A DNA stretch of 64,000 bases from Pseudotabrizicola formosa. GTDB taxonomy: Bacteria > Pseudomonadota > Alphaproteobacteria > Rhodobacterales > Rhodobacteraceae. Both the position numbers and the translations under genes were made by a program. Positions 33,393-43,015 of this stretch are shown in pieces (the first letter of the stretch is position 1; every line of letters begins with the position of its first letter). The notes under the pieces are model-generated. The model was given only the letters and a program-made list of their open reading frames with translations, did not search any database and had not been told where the DNA came from. Where the stretch lies: assembly GCF_002900965.1 (NCBI RefSeq), contig NZ_PJOM01000002.1, positions 744,001 through 808,000 of the forward strand. Reading direction: 5' to 3'.

Positions 33393-34262
33393 TCAGCGCC
33401 GATCAATGGCGCGACTGATCAGACTGTTGAAATCATCGGGCGTGGCGACGGTGGCAACCTCTTCGGCGGTGACCGTGACCCCCCAGGTCGCCATGGCGGC
33501 ATAGCGCGGCTGACGATGGGCCAAGGCGCGGGCATAGGTCCAGCGCACAAAGTGATCGGGATCACAGGTTTCATCGGTTTTATCGTGGGTTGTGCGGTAT
33601 TCTTCCCAAGCCGCATGAAGAAAATCCGGCTGATAATACATCGGCTTTGGCGCACGGTCAAAGCGGCGCACCAATTCGGCCGTATGGTCGTCAGACCCTT
33701 TGATCCAGACCAGCAATAAAGTTTCCGACAATTGTCGCAACACCGGATCATCGGCATCCGCGGGGTCCACCACCTCGCAGATCGAGCCCGAGGTGTCGCA
33801 GACGAAATTCGGATAGCCATAGATGTCATCGGCGCGGGCGATGAAATGCGCCGTGTCCAGCATGGCCGCCACCTCGGCTTTGCGGTGCTGGTCCTGACGG
33901 AGCATGTATTGCGCAAAGGGCAGGCCGCCGCGGGCCGGATCACCGGGCTTGCCCAAATAGGTCGACAGCGGGGCCAGATTGTCAAAGGTGATGTTCGACG
34001 CGATATAGACGGAATCGGTCATCAGAAGTTCGCGCAGCAGCGGCACTTTCATCGCCTCGCGCTTGAAGTTGTCGGCGATGAATTCGTTCATGTAGCGGGT
34101 GCCGATGCGGTAATCGACCGAATAGTGAAACCAGCCGCCGGCGGTGGGGCGGGTGTCGCGCAGCATGTTGGACAGATGGGTCTTGCCCAGACCCGACATG
34201 CCAAACAACAGCACCCGCTTGCGCGGGCTGCTCAGATACTCCGCCCCGGTTTCGTAGATCAT
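33393..34262 (-). CDS. P-loop ATPase of unknown function
   Basis: The 289-residue protein starts at [21 protein letters not shown]; an in-frame ATG 18 codons upstream gives no better context. It has a Walker A motif GMSGLGKTH near residue 20 and an acidic hydrophobic strand [11 protein letters not shown] further on. A conserved [15 protein letters not shown] segment stands out. I do not recognise the family; the Walker motif and length suggest a small nucleotide-binding kinase or ATPase. It lies 38 bases upstream of metA on the same strand and is likely co-transcribed. Confidence 0.75.
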   Translation of the reverse strand: MIYETGAEYLSSPRKRVLLFGMSGLGKTHLSNMLRDTRPTAGGWFHYSVDYRIGTRYMNEFIADNFKREAMKVPLLRELLMTDSVYIASNITFDNLAPLSTYLGKPGDPARGGLPFAQYMLRQDQHRKAEVAAMLDTAHFIARADDIYGYPNFVCDTSGSICEVVDPADADDPVLRQLSETLLLVWIKGSDDHTAELVRRFDRAPKPMYYQPDFLHAAWEEYRTTHDKTDETCDPDHFVRWTYARALAHRQPRYAAMATWGVTVTAEEVATVATPDDFNSLISRAIDRR

Positions 34263-34321
34263 CACCGCCCCCAAAGATGCCGCCCGACAGTTACCGCCCA
34301 TGGGCCCCGCCTTCAATGCAA

Positions 34322-34347
34322 AACCCGCCCCGGTTGGGGGGCGGGTT
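34322..34347 (-). terminator. Terminator downstream of FadL-like gene
   Basis: A 10-bp GC-rich stem (34322-34331 with 34338-34347) is followed on the minus strand by TTTTG. It ends the FadL-like gene before the ATPase-metA unit. Confidence 0.7.
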
Positions 34348-34371
34348 CTTTGTGCAGCGTCTGCGGGCGGA

Positions 34372-35460
34372 TCAGAAAGTGAAACCGACCTTCATCCCGA
34401 CGCCGAGCGCCGTGTTCCCGGCAAAGCTGCCATTGCCGGACAGGGCGGTTGCATCGCCCACATCGATATAGCGCACACCGGCACTGATCTTCATGTTGCG
34501 GTGGGTATAGGTGCCGCCGATCTGAATGCTTTTCTGGCCATCCGTCGGCCCCAGATTACCGACGTTTCCACCGTGGTGCTTTTCATAGCCGATGGAAATC
34601 GCGCCAGAAAACGCCTCGCTGAACTTGCGACCCACACCGATATTATAGGTGATCGTGTCATTGTCATAGCTGACCAGCGGGTTCGCGCTGCCGGCGTCGG
34701 GCGCTTGCAGGCGCGTCTCGCTCCAGTCCATCCAGCGGATCGAGCCGAACACAAGCGTGTCGGCCGCGACACCGGATTGAAAATCGAGCGTCAGCGATTG
34801 CGGCAGCTTCACGATGGTCGAACCGGAAATCACGCCACCCGCGGCAAAGGCAGAAAAGCCGCTCGCTTCCAGATCATGTTCGGTTTCCGACGCATAGGTC
34901 AGTGCCACCCGCAGCGCGATCTCGGGCATTTCATAGGCGCCGCCGATCAGATAACCGATGTCCCGGTCATTCGCAAAAGAGGCGTTGTAGAAATTCGCGC
35001 CGCCGTTGAACAGGCTGACCGTGCCACCGATCCCGACCGAGCGCAGGCCGGCATGGACCGACATGCTGTCATTGAACTTGTAGCGTCCGACAATGGCAAG
35101 CGTGTCGCCGCGCAGCTTTGCGTTCGATCCGGCAATCGGGTAGCCGGTGCCGGTCGGATAGGCCACATCGGCACCGAAGGTCGGGTCGATGATCACGCCC
35201 ATTGAAAGCTTCGGCGACAGGTCGGCTTTGAACGCCAATCCGACGGTGGTGTAATTTTCGGTCACATTGCCCGTCGTCACCGAAGGGGCCACAATCAACC
35301 CGCCCGATACCTTTGGCCGGACTGCGCCAAAGCTCAGCTCGGCATAGTTGCCTTGTTCGAACATGAAGCCCAGCGGCGTGGTCGACCGTTCGAATCCGCC
35401 GGCATGGCCAGATGTTGCAGTGGCCGCGACAGCGGCGACTGCGATCAGTGAATGTTTCAT
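34372..35460 (-). CDS. FadL/OmpP1-type outer membrane transport protein
   Basis: The 362-residue protein has a signal peptide (MKHSLIAVAAVAATATSGHA) followed by beta-rich sequence with alternating hydrophobic residues. The C terminus is aromatic (ALGVGMKVGFTF), as expected for an outer membrane barrel. An N-terminal GFERSTTPLGFMFEQGN segment corresponds to the NPA-type hatch region of FadL-like channels. It is shorter than FadL (about 420), common in alphaproteobacteria. It probably moves hydrophobic compounds across the outer membrane. A good promoter lies upstream and a terminator downstream. Confidence 0.82.
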   Translation of the reverse strand: MKHSLIAVAAVAATATSGHAGGFERSTTPLGFMFEQGNYAELSFGAVRPKVSGGLIVAPSVTTGNVTENYTTVGLAFKADLSPKLSMGVIIDPTFGADVAYPTGTGYPIAGSNAKLRGDTLAIVGRYKFNDSMSVHAGLRSVGIGGTVSLFNGGANFYNASFANDRDIGYLIGGAYEMPEIALRVALTYASETEHDLEASGFSAFAAGGVISGSTIVKLPQSLTLDFQSGVAADTLVFGSIRWMDWSETRLQAPDAGSANPLVSYDNDTITYNIGVGRKFSEAFSGAISIGYEKHHGGNVGNLGPTDGQKSIQIGGTYTHRNMKISAGVRYIDVGDATALSGNGSFAGNTALGVGMKVGFTF

Positions 35461-35497
35461 TTGTCCTCATCCCACATGAAGGATTTCCCCTGTCCTG

Positions 35498-35527
35498 ATG
35501 CTATTTGACGCAGGCGAATGTGGTCAA
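35498..35527 (-). promoter_or_regulatory. Putative promoter of the FadL-like gene
   Basis: On the minus strand TTGACC (35522-35527) is followed after 17-18 bases by ATAGCA/TAGCAT (35498-35504), about 40 bases before the start codon. Confidence 0.5.
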
Positions 35528-35541
35528 TCAATGACGCCGCG

Positions 35542-36468
35542 TCACCGAACTGTCATTGATGGCCTGTGTGTCTTTCGCGTCTCGGACCGGATGTTGACCC
35601 AGTTGGCGAACAGAATCAGGCCTGCACCAAGAAACAGCACCGCCTCGATCTGTTCATTGTACAAAAGGGCTCCGGCGACGGCCATGAGCGGCAGGCGGGT
35701 GAAGTCGATCGGCATCACAAAGGTGGCCGGGGCAAGGCGCAGGGCCGAGGTCAGGCACAGATGTGCCAGCACGCCGGTAACTCCGATCAGCGCCAGCCAG
35801 GGGGCGGTCGCGGCGGTGGGCCAGGCGATCTGGCCATCCCAGGCGGCCAGCACCGCGCCAAAGATAAATTGCATCACCGTCAGCCAGAACAGGATCGACA
35901 GGATGGTGACATCGCGTGCCAGCCGTTTGGTGGCGATATTGGTGGCGGCAAAGCAGACCGCGGCCCCGGCGGCGGCCAGAACGCCGATGTTGAGCGCGTT
36001 GAAATCGGGGCGTACCACGATCAGGATTCCGGCAAATCCCAGGGCTGCGGCCAGGGCCCGCGGTGCCGTGATCCGCTCGCCCAGAAGCAGAGGCGACAGC
36101 AGGATGACCCAAAGCGGCGAGGTGAACTCGATCGCAATCAACTGTGCCAGCGGGATCATCGTCAGCGCCCAGAACCACAGGTTCTGCCCGGTGAAATGGA
36201 CCACGTTGCGGATACCATGCCCGCCCAGGCGGTCTGCGCTGATGTCGCGCAGCCGGCCCATGGCTGCGGCTGCCCCCAGCACGAGGAAAAAGCTGACAAA
36301 GGACCGCGCCGCCATGATCTCGAATGTGTCATGTGCGCCTTGCAGCTGGCGGCCGGCAATCGCCATGCCGCTGAACGACACGACAGAGCCAAGCATCCAC
36401 AGCGCCGCCACCACCGGGCGATAGGGTGTGGTCTGCGGCGGGGCGGGGGGGGCGTCGGGGGCGGTCAT
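35542..36468 (-). CDS. EamA/DMT family transporter
   Basis: The 308-residue membrane protein has ten hydrophobic segments in two EamA repeats (about 25-155 and 165-295). The SPLWVILLSPLLLGERI segment at the end of the first repeat is typical of the drug/metabolite transporter superfamily. Substrates cannot be told from sequence; related proteins export amino acids, S-adenosylmethionine or other metabolites. It is separated from the ABM gene by 41 bases and may be co-transcribed with the two genes upstream on the same strand. Confidence 0.87.
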   Translation of the reverse strand: MTAPDAPPAPPQTTPYRPVVAALWMLGSVVSFSGMAIAGRQLQGAHDTFEIMAARSFVSFFLVLGAAAAMGRLRDISADRLGGHGIRNVVHFTGQNLWFWALTMIPLAQLIAIEFTSPLWVILLSPLLLGERITAPRALAAALGFAGILIVVRPDFNALNIGVLAAAGAAVCFAATNIATKRLARDVTILSILFWLTVMQFIFGAVLAAWDGQIAWPTAATAPWLALIGVTGVLAHLCLTSALRLAPATFVMPIDFTRLPLMAVAGALLYNEQIEAVLFLGAGLILFANWVNIRSETRKTHRPSMTVR

Positions 36469-36509
36469 CGGGCTGTTCTGACGGGCAAATCCCGCGCTGT
36501 CCAGAGCGT

Positions 36510-36788
36510 TCAGTCAGGCAGCTCTTCCACCCGGAAATCGCGCAGGATGTGCCGGGTGGCCTCAAACCAGCGGCTGGACCGGGTGCGTGCCTGATGCGCG
36601 TCAAAATCCTCACGGGTGCGGAAGGTTTCCTGCACGTCCCAGACCATCGGATCATCGGTTTCGCTGACATCAAAGGCAAGGCACCCCGGTTCCGCGCGCG
36701 ACAGCAGGATGTGGTCGGGCAGATGCTGGCGCACGGCCTGGGCCTCGTCCGGGGTCATGCAGATCAGATGGCCCTTCAGGCGGATCAC
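36510..36788 (-). CDS. Antibiotic biosynthesis monooxygenase (ABM) domain protein
   Basis: The 92-residue single-domain protein of the dimeric ABM ferredoxin-like fold has the motif EPGCLAFDVSETDDPMVWDVQETF followed by a helix with ARTRSSRWFEATRHIL. Members include quinol monooxygenases and many proteins of unknown role. The start overlaps the stop of the alcohol dehydrogenase gene by four bases, so they are translationally coupled and may act on the same small molecule. Confidence 0.85.
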   Translation of the reverse strand: MIRLKGHLICMTPDEAQAVRQHLPDHILLSRAEPGCLAFDVSETDDPMVWDVQETFRTREDFDAHQARTRSSRWFEATRHILRDFRVEELPD

Positions 36789-37777
36789 TGCGGCACCACG
36801 ATGGCGCGCACTTCGCCCGCCGGAGCGGGGGTGCTGATGGCAGCACGCGCCTCGGCCAGGGTCAGCAGGCGGGTGATCAGCGGCGCGACGGTCACCACAC
36901 CAGAGGCGATCATCCGGGCGGCCCGATCATGGGTGAACGGATTAAGAAAGCTGTGCAACATCTGGATTTCCCGGAACAACAGGTCAAAGGGTTCTATCCT
37001 GACCCGGGTGCCTTTGGCCAGAACCCCCAGAATGACAATCCGCCCGCCATTGGCGGTAAGCTGTGGGGCTGTCTCTATCGTGTCCACCACACCGGCGCAT
37101 TCGATGACGGCATCGGCCGCCTGGGGCCAGATCTGCCGCGCCTGCTCGGGCGTGGCCGCCACATGATCTGCCCCCAGTGACAGGGCCAGATCCTGCTTGG
37201 CGCGGCTGCGGGTCAGCATCATCACCTCGGCTCCGGCGAGACGCGCCAGTTGCAGCGCCAGCAGGCCGATGACACCACCGCCCAGGATCAGACAGCGCTC
37301 TCCCGGGCGCAGGGCGGCGCGGTCAAGGCCGTGCAGGGTGCAGGCCAACGGTTCACAAAAGGCACCGTGATGCGGATGCAGGTCAGCGGGCAGGGGAATT
37401 GCATTGCGTGCAGGGATCTTGGCAAAGCGCGCAAAGCCGCCATCCCGCCCCACGCCGGTGGGGCGATTGTTGGGGCACAGGTTGACGCGCCCGCGCAGGC
37501 ACTGCGCGCAGGTCAGGCAAGGGATGTTCGGATCGCAGGTGACCCGGGTACCGGGGGGCAGCGTCACGCCTTCGCCGACGGCGGTGACGATGCCGCTGAA
37601 CTCATGGCCCAGGGTGACGGGGGGTGTGCTGGGAAATTCGCCCAGAAAAAGGTGCCGGTCGGTGCCGCAGATGCCGGCGGCCTCGATGTCTACAATCACC
37701 TCGCCCGGGCCGGGAACTGGGTCTGCCACCCTGTCCAGCCGAAGATCACGGATAGCGTGAAGCCTGAGTGCCTGCAT
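36785..37777 (-). CDS. Zinc-dependent alcohol dehydrogenase family protein
   Basis: The 330-residue MDR-superfamily enzyme has catalytic zinc ligands in AAGICGTDRH and LGHEFSG. The structural zinc lobe NIPCLTCAQCLRGRVNLC has four cysteines, and the NAD-binding fold carries GGGVIGLLALQLARLAG. It resembles threonine/sorbitol dehydrogenase-like enzymes, but the substrate is not assigned. It is the first gene of a minus-strand run with the ABM gene and perhaps the EamA transporter. Confidence 0.88.
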   Translation of the reverse strand: MQALRLHAIRDLRLDRVADPVPGPGEVIVDIEAAGICGTDRHLFLGEFPSTPPVTLGHEFSGIVTAVGEGVTLPPGTRVTCDPNIPCLTCAQCLRGRVNLCPNNRPTGVGRDGGFARFAKIPARNAIPLPADLHPHHGAFCEPLACTLHGLDRAALRPGERCLILGGGVIGLLALQLARLAGAEVMMLTRSRAKQDLALSLGADHVAATPEQARQIWPQAADAVIECAGVVDTIETAPQLTANGGRIVILGVLAKGTRVRIEPFDLLFREIQMLHSFLNPFTHDRAARMIASGVVTVAPLITRLLTLAEARAAISTPAPAGEVRAIVVPQ

Positions 37778-37852
37778 GGCCTGTCCCCCTCGGGCGAGAG
37801 GGTGGCGCGGAAGGGCCAGCCGGGCAAGGTGATTTTGCGGCGGCTGCCCGGC

Positions 37853-39421
37853 CTATTCCAGCTCGATGGTGCCGGGCGGTTTGCTGGTGCAATCGTAGAA
37901 CACCCGGTTGATCCCCGGCACTTCGTTGATGATCCGGGTCGAGGTCTCGCCCAGGAAATCATGCGTGAAAGGGTAGTAATCGGCGGTCATGCCATCAACG
38001 CTGGTCACCGCGCGCAGGGCGAGGGCGAAATCATAGGTGCGCCCGTCGCCCATCACGCCCACCGTTTTCATCGGCAGGATGGCGGCGAAGGCCTGCCAGA
38101 TTTCGTCATAGAGGCCATGCTTGCGGATCTGATCGATATAGACCGCATCGGCCTTGCGCAGGATATCCAGCTTTTCGGTGGTGATCTCGCCGGGGCAGCG
38201 GATGGCCAGACCGGGGCCGGGGAAGGGATGGCGGCCGATGAAGCTGGCGGGCAGCCCGAGTTCACGGCCCAAGGCGCGGACCTCATCCTTGAACAGCTCG
38301 CGCAGCGGTTCGACCAGTTTGAGCCCCATCTTTTCCGGCAAGCCGCCGACATTGTGATGCGATTTGATGGTGACGGATGGCCCGCCCGAAAAGCTGACCG
38401 ATTCGATGACGTCGGGGTAGAGCGTGCCCTGAGCCAGAAACTTTGCGCCGCCGACTTCGGTGGCATGTTTCTGGAACACGTCGATGAACAGCCGGCCGAT
38501 GGTCTTGCGCTTGATCTCGGGGTCGGAGACGCCTTCGAGCGCGCCGAGGAACAGCTCGGATTCGTCAGCATGGATCAGCGGCATGTTGTAATGATCGCGG
38601 AACATGGCGACGACCTGCTCCGCCTCTCCCAGCCGCAAGAGGCCATGATCGACGAAAACGCAAGTGAGCTGGTCGCCGATGGCTTCATGGATCAGCACGG
38701 CCGCAACCGAGGAATCAACCCCGCCGGACAAACCGCAGATCACTTTGGCATCGCCCACCGTTTCGCGGATCTTGCGGATCGCCTCCTCGCGGTAGGCCCC
38801 CATGGTCCAGTCGCCCTTGAAGCCCGCCAGCCTCACGAAATTCTCATACAGCTTGGCGCCCTTGGGGGTGTGGTGCACCTCGGGGTGGAACTGTACGGCA
38901 TAGAAATGCCGCGATGGATCGGCAGTGATGGCAAAGGGCGCGTTGGGTGAGGTGCCGAACACCTCGAACCCCGGCGCGATTTTCGACACATGGTCGCCAT
39001 GGCTCATCCAGACCTGTTCGCGCCCGCCGGTGGTGTTGGGATCAAACCAGCCCTCAAGCAGCGCCAGCCCCGTTCCGCTTGGCGTCACGTAAGCCCGGCC
39101 AAATTCGGCGGTGCCATGGCCGCGTTCGACCAGACCGCCGAGGCAATGCATCATCACCTGCTGGCCATAGCAGATGCCCAGCACCGGCACGCCGGCGGTG
39201 AAGACCGACGCGGGCGGCATCGGCGCGCCCGGTGCAAACACCGAAGACGGCCCGCCCGACAGGATCACCGCCTTTGGCGCGAAGGCGGCCAGAAAGGCAT
39301 CGTCAACCTTGTTGAACGGATGAATTTCGCAATAGACATTCAGCTCACGCAGGCGGCGCGCGATCAGCTGCGTTACCTGAGAGCCGAAGTCGATGATCAA
39401 GAGGCGGTCATGATGGGTCAT
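37853..39421 (-). CDS. guaA: GMP synthase (glutamine-hydrolysing) GuaA
   Basis: GuaA aminates XMP to GMP using glutamine and ATP. I use ATG 39421 ([13 protein letters not shown]), giving 522 residues, normal for the family; the longer frame runs into the divergent mttB promoter. The class I amidotransferase has Cys in GICYGQQVM and His/Glu in FHPEVHH. The ATP pyrophosphatase P-loop is SGGVDSSV, and the GMP synthase C-terminal dimerisation domain ends KPPGTIE. guaB, the preceding pathway enzyme, is at 60793. Confidence 0.95.
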   Translation of the reverse strand: MTHHDRLLIIDFGSQVTQLIARRLRELNVYCEIHPFNKVDDAFLAAFAPKAVILSGGPSSVFAPGAPMPPASVFTAGVPVLGICYGQQVMMHCLGGLVERGHGTAEFGRAYVTPSGTGLALLEGWFDPNTTGGREQVWMSHGDHVSKIAPGFEVFGTSPNAPFAITADPSRHFYAVQFHPEVHHTPKGAKLYENFVRLAGFKGDWTMGAYREEAIRKIRETVGDAKVICGLSGGVDSSVAAVLIHEAIGDQLTCVFVDHGLLRLGEAEQVVAMFRDHYNMPLIHADESELFLGALEGVSDPEIKRKTIGRLFIDVFQKHATEVGGAKFLAQGTLYPDVIESVSFSGGPSVTIKSHHNVGGLPEKMGLKLVEPLRELFKDEVRALGRELGLPASFIGRHPFPGPGLAIRCPGEITTEKLDILRKADAVYIDQIRKHGLYDEIWQAFAAILPMKTVGVMGDGRTYDFALALRAVTSVDGMTADYYPFTHDFLGETSTRIINEVPGINRVFYDCTSKPPGTIELE

Positions 39422-39632
39422 GCGCCCGCATACGACGACGACGGGCTGACAGGCAAGAGGCTGGGATGCAGGAAGATGCTTATTTGGGCCAGCATCAGGG
39501 CAGGGGGCCGCGAGGCGGGGCCGGGGGCATGTCGTTTTTAGGCGGCAAGTGACGGAAACGGGGATCGGTGCGACAGGCTTTGGCGGCATAAGGGCGGCAG
39601 AATGGCGGCGGGCAGGCTTTGGAGGGTCGGAT

Positions 39633-41180
39633 ATGAGCGATGGTGCGGTTGAAGGACGCCGGACGCGTGGCGGCGGCGGATCGGCCCGGCGGGCAGAGCG
39701 CACGGCGGTCTCATTGGAAAGCGCAAAATTCATCCAGCGCAACATTCCGAATTTCGAGATCCTGAACGCCGAGGCGCTGGAGATCATCGAATGGAACGCC
39801 GATACGGTTCTGGAAGAGATCGGCGTCAATTTCGTGGAAAATCCGGCTGCGCTGGCGCTTTGGAAGGCGGCCGGGGCCGATGTGCAGGGCGAACGCGTGC
39901 GTATTCCGCGCGGTCTGGCGCGCAAGCTCTGTGCCACCGCCCCCTCCAGTTTCACCCAGCACGCCCGCAATCCGGCGCGCAACGTCGATATCGGCGGGCG
40001 CAATCTGGTGCTGGCCCCGGTGTACGGCCCGCCCTTCGTGCGCGACATGGAAGGCGGGCGGCGCTATGCCACGATTGCCGATTTCCAGAATTTCGTGAAA
40101 CTGGGATACATGTCGAAATGGCTGCACCATTCGGGCGGCACGGTGTGCGAGCCGACGGATGTGCCGGTGAACAAGCGCCATCTGGATATGTTGCACGCGC
40201 ATATGGTGCTGTCGGACAAGCCCTATATGGGCTCGGTCACGGAACCCAGCCGGGCCGTTGATTCCGTTGAGATGTCGAAAATCCTGTTCGGCTCGGATTT
40301 CGTCGATCAGAACACGGTGATGACCTCACTCATCAACATCAACAGCCCGCTGACCTTTGACGGCATCATGATGGGCGCGCTCGAGGTGTTTGCGCGGGCA
40401 AATCAGGCCTCGATCATCAGCCCCTTCATCGTGGGGGGCGCGATGGCCCCGGTCACGGTGGCGGGCACGCTGACGCAGGTGCTGGCAGAGGTTCTGGCCG
40501 GCGTGGCCTACAGCCAGCTGGTGCGGCCCGGTGCGCCGGTGATCTTTGGCGCTTTCGTGACCTCGATCGACATGAATTCGGGTGCGCCGACCTTTGGCAC
40601 GCCGGAAGCGGCCCACATCACCTATGGCGCGGGGCAGCTCGCGCGCAGGCTCAATCTGCCCTACCGGTCGGGGGGCAGCTTCTGCGGCTCGAAACTGCCC
40701 GATGCGCAGGCGGCTTATGAAACCGCAAACAGTCTGAACATGGCGCTGCTGGCGGGGGTGAATTTCATGCTGCACGCCTGTGGCTGGCTGGAGGGCGGGC
40801 TGGTCAGTTCCTACGAGAAATTCGTGATGGATGCCGACCAGTTGGGCACGCTGCATCATCTGGCGCAAGGCGTGATGATGGATGCCAACGGACAGGCGAT
40901 GGACGCTTTGCGCGAAGTGGGGCCGGGCGGCCATTTCCTGGGTTGTGAACACACGCAGGCCAATTTCAAATCGGCCTTCTGGCGGTCGGATCTGCTGGAT
41001 TACAAACCCTTTGAGACCTGGGCCGAAGAGGGCGCGCGCGACACGCAAGCGCTTGCCGCCGAACGGGTGAAAAAGCAGCTGGGCGATTATCAGCAGCCCG
41101 CCTTGGACCCTGGCATCCGCGAGGCGCTCGATGCCTATGTGGCGCAGAAAAAGGCGTCAATGCCGGACGCCTTCATCTGA
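39633..41180 (+). CDS. MttB-family (COG5598) methyltransferase, non-pyrrolysine
   Basis: The 515-residue protein starts at ATG 39633, 6 bases after GGAGGG; an upstream in-frame start adds a poorly conserved tail. It belongs to the trimethylamine methyltransferase MttB superfamily, whose non-pyrrolysine members such as MtgB demethylate glycine betaine and related quaternary amines with a corrinoid protein. The frame has no internal TAG, consistent with a non-pyrrolysine member. No corrinoid protein or reactivase gene is nearby. Its substrate is unknown. It is divergent from guaA and ended by a strong terminator. Confidence 0.85.
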   Translation: MSDGAVEGRRTRGGGGSARRAERTAVSLESAKFIQRNIPNFEILNAEALEIIEWNADTVLEEIGVNFVENPAALALWKAAGADVQGERVRIPRGLARKLCATAPSSFTQHARNPARNVDIGGRNLVLAPVYGPPFVRDMEGGRRYATIADFQNFVKLGYMSKWLHHSGGTVCEPTDVPVNKRHLDMLHAHMVLSDKPYMGSVTEPSRAVDSVEMSKILFGSDFVDQNTVMTSLININSPLTFDGIMMGALEVFARANQASIISPFIVGGAMAPVTVAGTLTQVLAEVLAGVAYSQLVRPGAPVIFGAFVTSIDMNSGAPTFGTPEAAHITYGAGQLARRLNLPYRSGGSFCGSKLPDAQAAYETANSLNMALLAGVNFMLHACGWLEGGLVSSYEKFVMDADQLGTLHHLAQGVMMDANGQAMDALREVGPGGHFLGCEHTQANFKSAFWRSDLLDYKPFETWAEEGARDTQALAAERVKKQLGDYQQPALDPGIREALDAYVAQKKASMPDAFI

Positions 41181-41213
41181 GCCGACACGCGGTTGACGGT
41201 GCCTCTGGCTCTC

Positions 41214-41239
41214 GGCCCGCCCCTTTGGGCGGGCCTTTT
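41214..41239 (+). terminator. Rho-independent terminator of mttB-family gene
   Basis: A perfect 9-bp stem (GGCCCGCCC with GGGCGGGCC) closes a CTTT loop and is followed by TTTT, 33 bases after the stop. Confidence 0.9.
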
Positions 41240-41248
41240 GCGCTGTGG

Positions 41249-41527
41249 TCAGCTGCGGCGCATCACCAGCCGGGATTCCGCGAGCAGGGCGACCAGCACC
41301 TCGATATGCCGCGCAATCGAATAGCCCGCATCGCCGCGCTGCCTTGTTTCTTCCAGCTTGTCTTCTTGCGACAGCAGTTGACAGACCGTCGCCTCGGGCG
41401 AGGCTGGCAGATTGACCAGGCGTTTCAGATCGCGGTCGCGGCGGTATTCGGCCAGGCCAAACCGTGCGGCCCGCATCAACAGACGCGGGCGGCGCAGCTC
41501 GGCGAGGCGGGTGCGAAAATCGGACAT
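41249..41527 (-). CDS. DUF6477-type small protein
   Basis: The 92-residue, Arg-rich protein is mostly helical. It begins MSDFRTRLAELRRPRLLMRA and carries a QLLSQEDKLEETRQRGDAGYS segment. It resembles the DUF6477 family seen in Rhodobacteraceae; no biochemical role is known. GGAGCC precedes the start. It is divergent from the DUF6456 gene, a recurrent neighbour, so both may share regulation. Confidence 0.75.
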   Translation of the reverse strand: MSDFRTRLAELRRPRLLMRAARFGLAEYRRDRDLKRLVNLPASPEATVCQLLSQEDKLEETRQRGDAGYSIARHIEVLVALLAESRLVMRRS

Positions 41528-41670
41528 TGGCAGGCTCCTTCTTGCTTCTGGACCAGCCTAAATCCCTCTGTGTTCTGTTGCATTTTATGTGGATAACCGC
41601 GCGGTCGGTTTGAAATCGTTTCACTTTATTCATGAAATATCCACAGGTCCGCCGAAAACGAGCCCTTCCA

Positions 41671-41685
41671 TTAACCAATGCGTAA
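41671..41685 (+). promoter_or_regulatory. Near-consensus CtrA box before the DUF6456 gene
   Basis: TTAA-N7-GTAA differs at one base from the CtrA consensus TTAA-N7-TTAA. It lies 27 bases before the DUF6456 start, in the 184-base divergent region. A further TTAACC half-site is next to the start codon. Confidence 0.4.
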
Positions 41686-41711
41686 CCGACTCCCCTCAGG
41701 TTGTATTAACC

Positions 41712-42872
41712 ATGAAGTGGTCAGGAAACCGCACGGCGGCATCGGAACTGAAGATGACATCGAACCTGTCCGCCGATTTCTGTCTGCCCGCATGGTTGCC
41801 CAATGACGTCAGGCTGTACCTCGATCATACCGAGGACGGCATGACATTCCGGGAGCTTGCGCGGCGGCAGGGCGCGCATGCCTCTACCGTGATGCGCCAG
41901 GTCCGTCGCTGCGAAGCCCGCCGCGAGGACCCGCTGGTGGATGAAGCGCTGGCCCTTCTGGGCGACAGGTCGATGGCCCCAGAAAAGGAGGAATATCCTG
42001 CCATGACCCTGACTGTCTCACCCAAGTCCCTGCATCTGGACGAAGCCACCCTGACCCGCGAGGGCCGCCGTATCCTGCGGCGGATGGCAGAGCCGGGGGC
42101 GGTTCTGGCCATCGCCCCCGATCTGGAAAAAGCGGTCGTGTTGCGCGAATTTCCCGATGGCCAGCAGACCCGGACCGGAGTGGTGGACCGGGCCATCGCG
42201 CAGGCCTTTGCGCTCAAGGATTGGATCGCTTGCCGCAAGAAAGGCCGGGTCACGACCTATGAAATCACCACTGCTGGCCGCGCCGCGCTCAAGCGGATGA
42301 TCGACGACTCCGATCTGGCGCGCCACGCACAGCACAGCGGAATGGCCGAGGCGGCCATGCCCTTTGCCGCCCAGCACCGGATCTGGGATGAGCGCCAGAT
42401 CGAAGAGGGCGGGGCGTCGCGCAAGATCCGCTACAATCTGGCGGAAAGCCCGCTGGCCGCCATGGGCCGGCGCCGCGACAAGGATGGCCGGCCATTTCTG
42501 GAAAATGATCTGATCCGTGCAGCCGAACGTCTGCGCGAGGATTTCGAACTGGCGCAGATGGGCCCGCGGGTGGCGCAGAACTGGGAACGGTTTCTGACCT
42601 CTGGCGACCGCGGCAGTTTTCGTCCCGATGCGGGCCATGGCGAGGGGCCGGCGCGGGCGCGTGACCGGGTGGCGGCGGCCCTGCGCGACCTTGGCCCCGG
42701 TCTGGGGGATGTCGCGCTGCGGGTGTGCTGCTTTCTGGAGGGCATCGAGACGGCCGAGCGGCGGATGGGCTGGGCCGCGCGGTCGGGCAAGATCGTTCTG
42801 CGCATCGCGCTGCAACGCCTGCGGCGGCACTATGAGGAAAACGCCGGCGCGCAAAGCTGCTACATCGGCTGA
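41712..42872 (+). CDS. DUF6456 domain protein with helix-turn-helix segments
   Basis: The 386-residue protein has an N-terminal HTH-like stretch (MTFRELARRQGAHASTVMRQV, about 45-75). A winged-helix-like middle (about 110-190, ending VTTYEITTAGRAALKRMI) resembles MarR-type wings. The C-terminal DUF6456 domain (about 230-375) contains LENDLIRAAERLREDFELAQMGPRV. The architecture suggests a DNA-binding regulator typical of Rhodobacterales, targets unknown. ATG 41754 is an alternative start. A near-consensus CtrA box lies upstream. Confidence 0.78.
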   Translation: MKWSGNRTAASELKMTSNLSADFCLPAWLPNDVRLYLDHTEDGMTFRELARRQGAHASTVMRQVRRCEARREDPLVDEALALLGDRSMAPEKEEYPAMTLTVSPKSLHLDEATLTREGRRILRRMAEPGAVLAIAPDLEKAVVLREFPDGQQTRTGVVDRAIAQAFALKDWIACRKKGRVTTYEITTAGRAALKRMIDDSDLARHAQHSGMAEAAMPFAAQHRIWDERQIEEGGASRKIRYNLAESPLAAMGRRRDKDGRPFLENDLIRAAERLREDFELAQMGPRVAQNWERFLTSGDRGSFRPDAGHGEGPARARDRVAAALRDLGPGLGDVALRVCCFLEGIETAERRMGWAARSGKIVLRIALQRLRRHYEENAGAQSCYIG

Positions 42873-43015
42873 CGGCAGAGGGGGCCAGGGCAGGGCGAAG
42901 GTCTTCGCCTCGAACAGCCATGTGCAGCGCGCAACCCCCTGCGTCCGCAGGGCCGGTTGTGCGCGGGGCCGGATCGGGCTAGATATGTCAGGTGGCATGC
43001 ACTGTGGAGGCCCCC

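Noticed and set aside
39633-41180. Pyrrolysine-containing trimethylamine methyltransferase
   Set aside because: There is no in-frame TAG, and no pyl genes or corrinoid protein are nearby.
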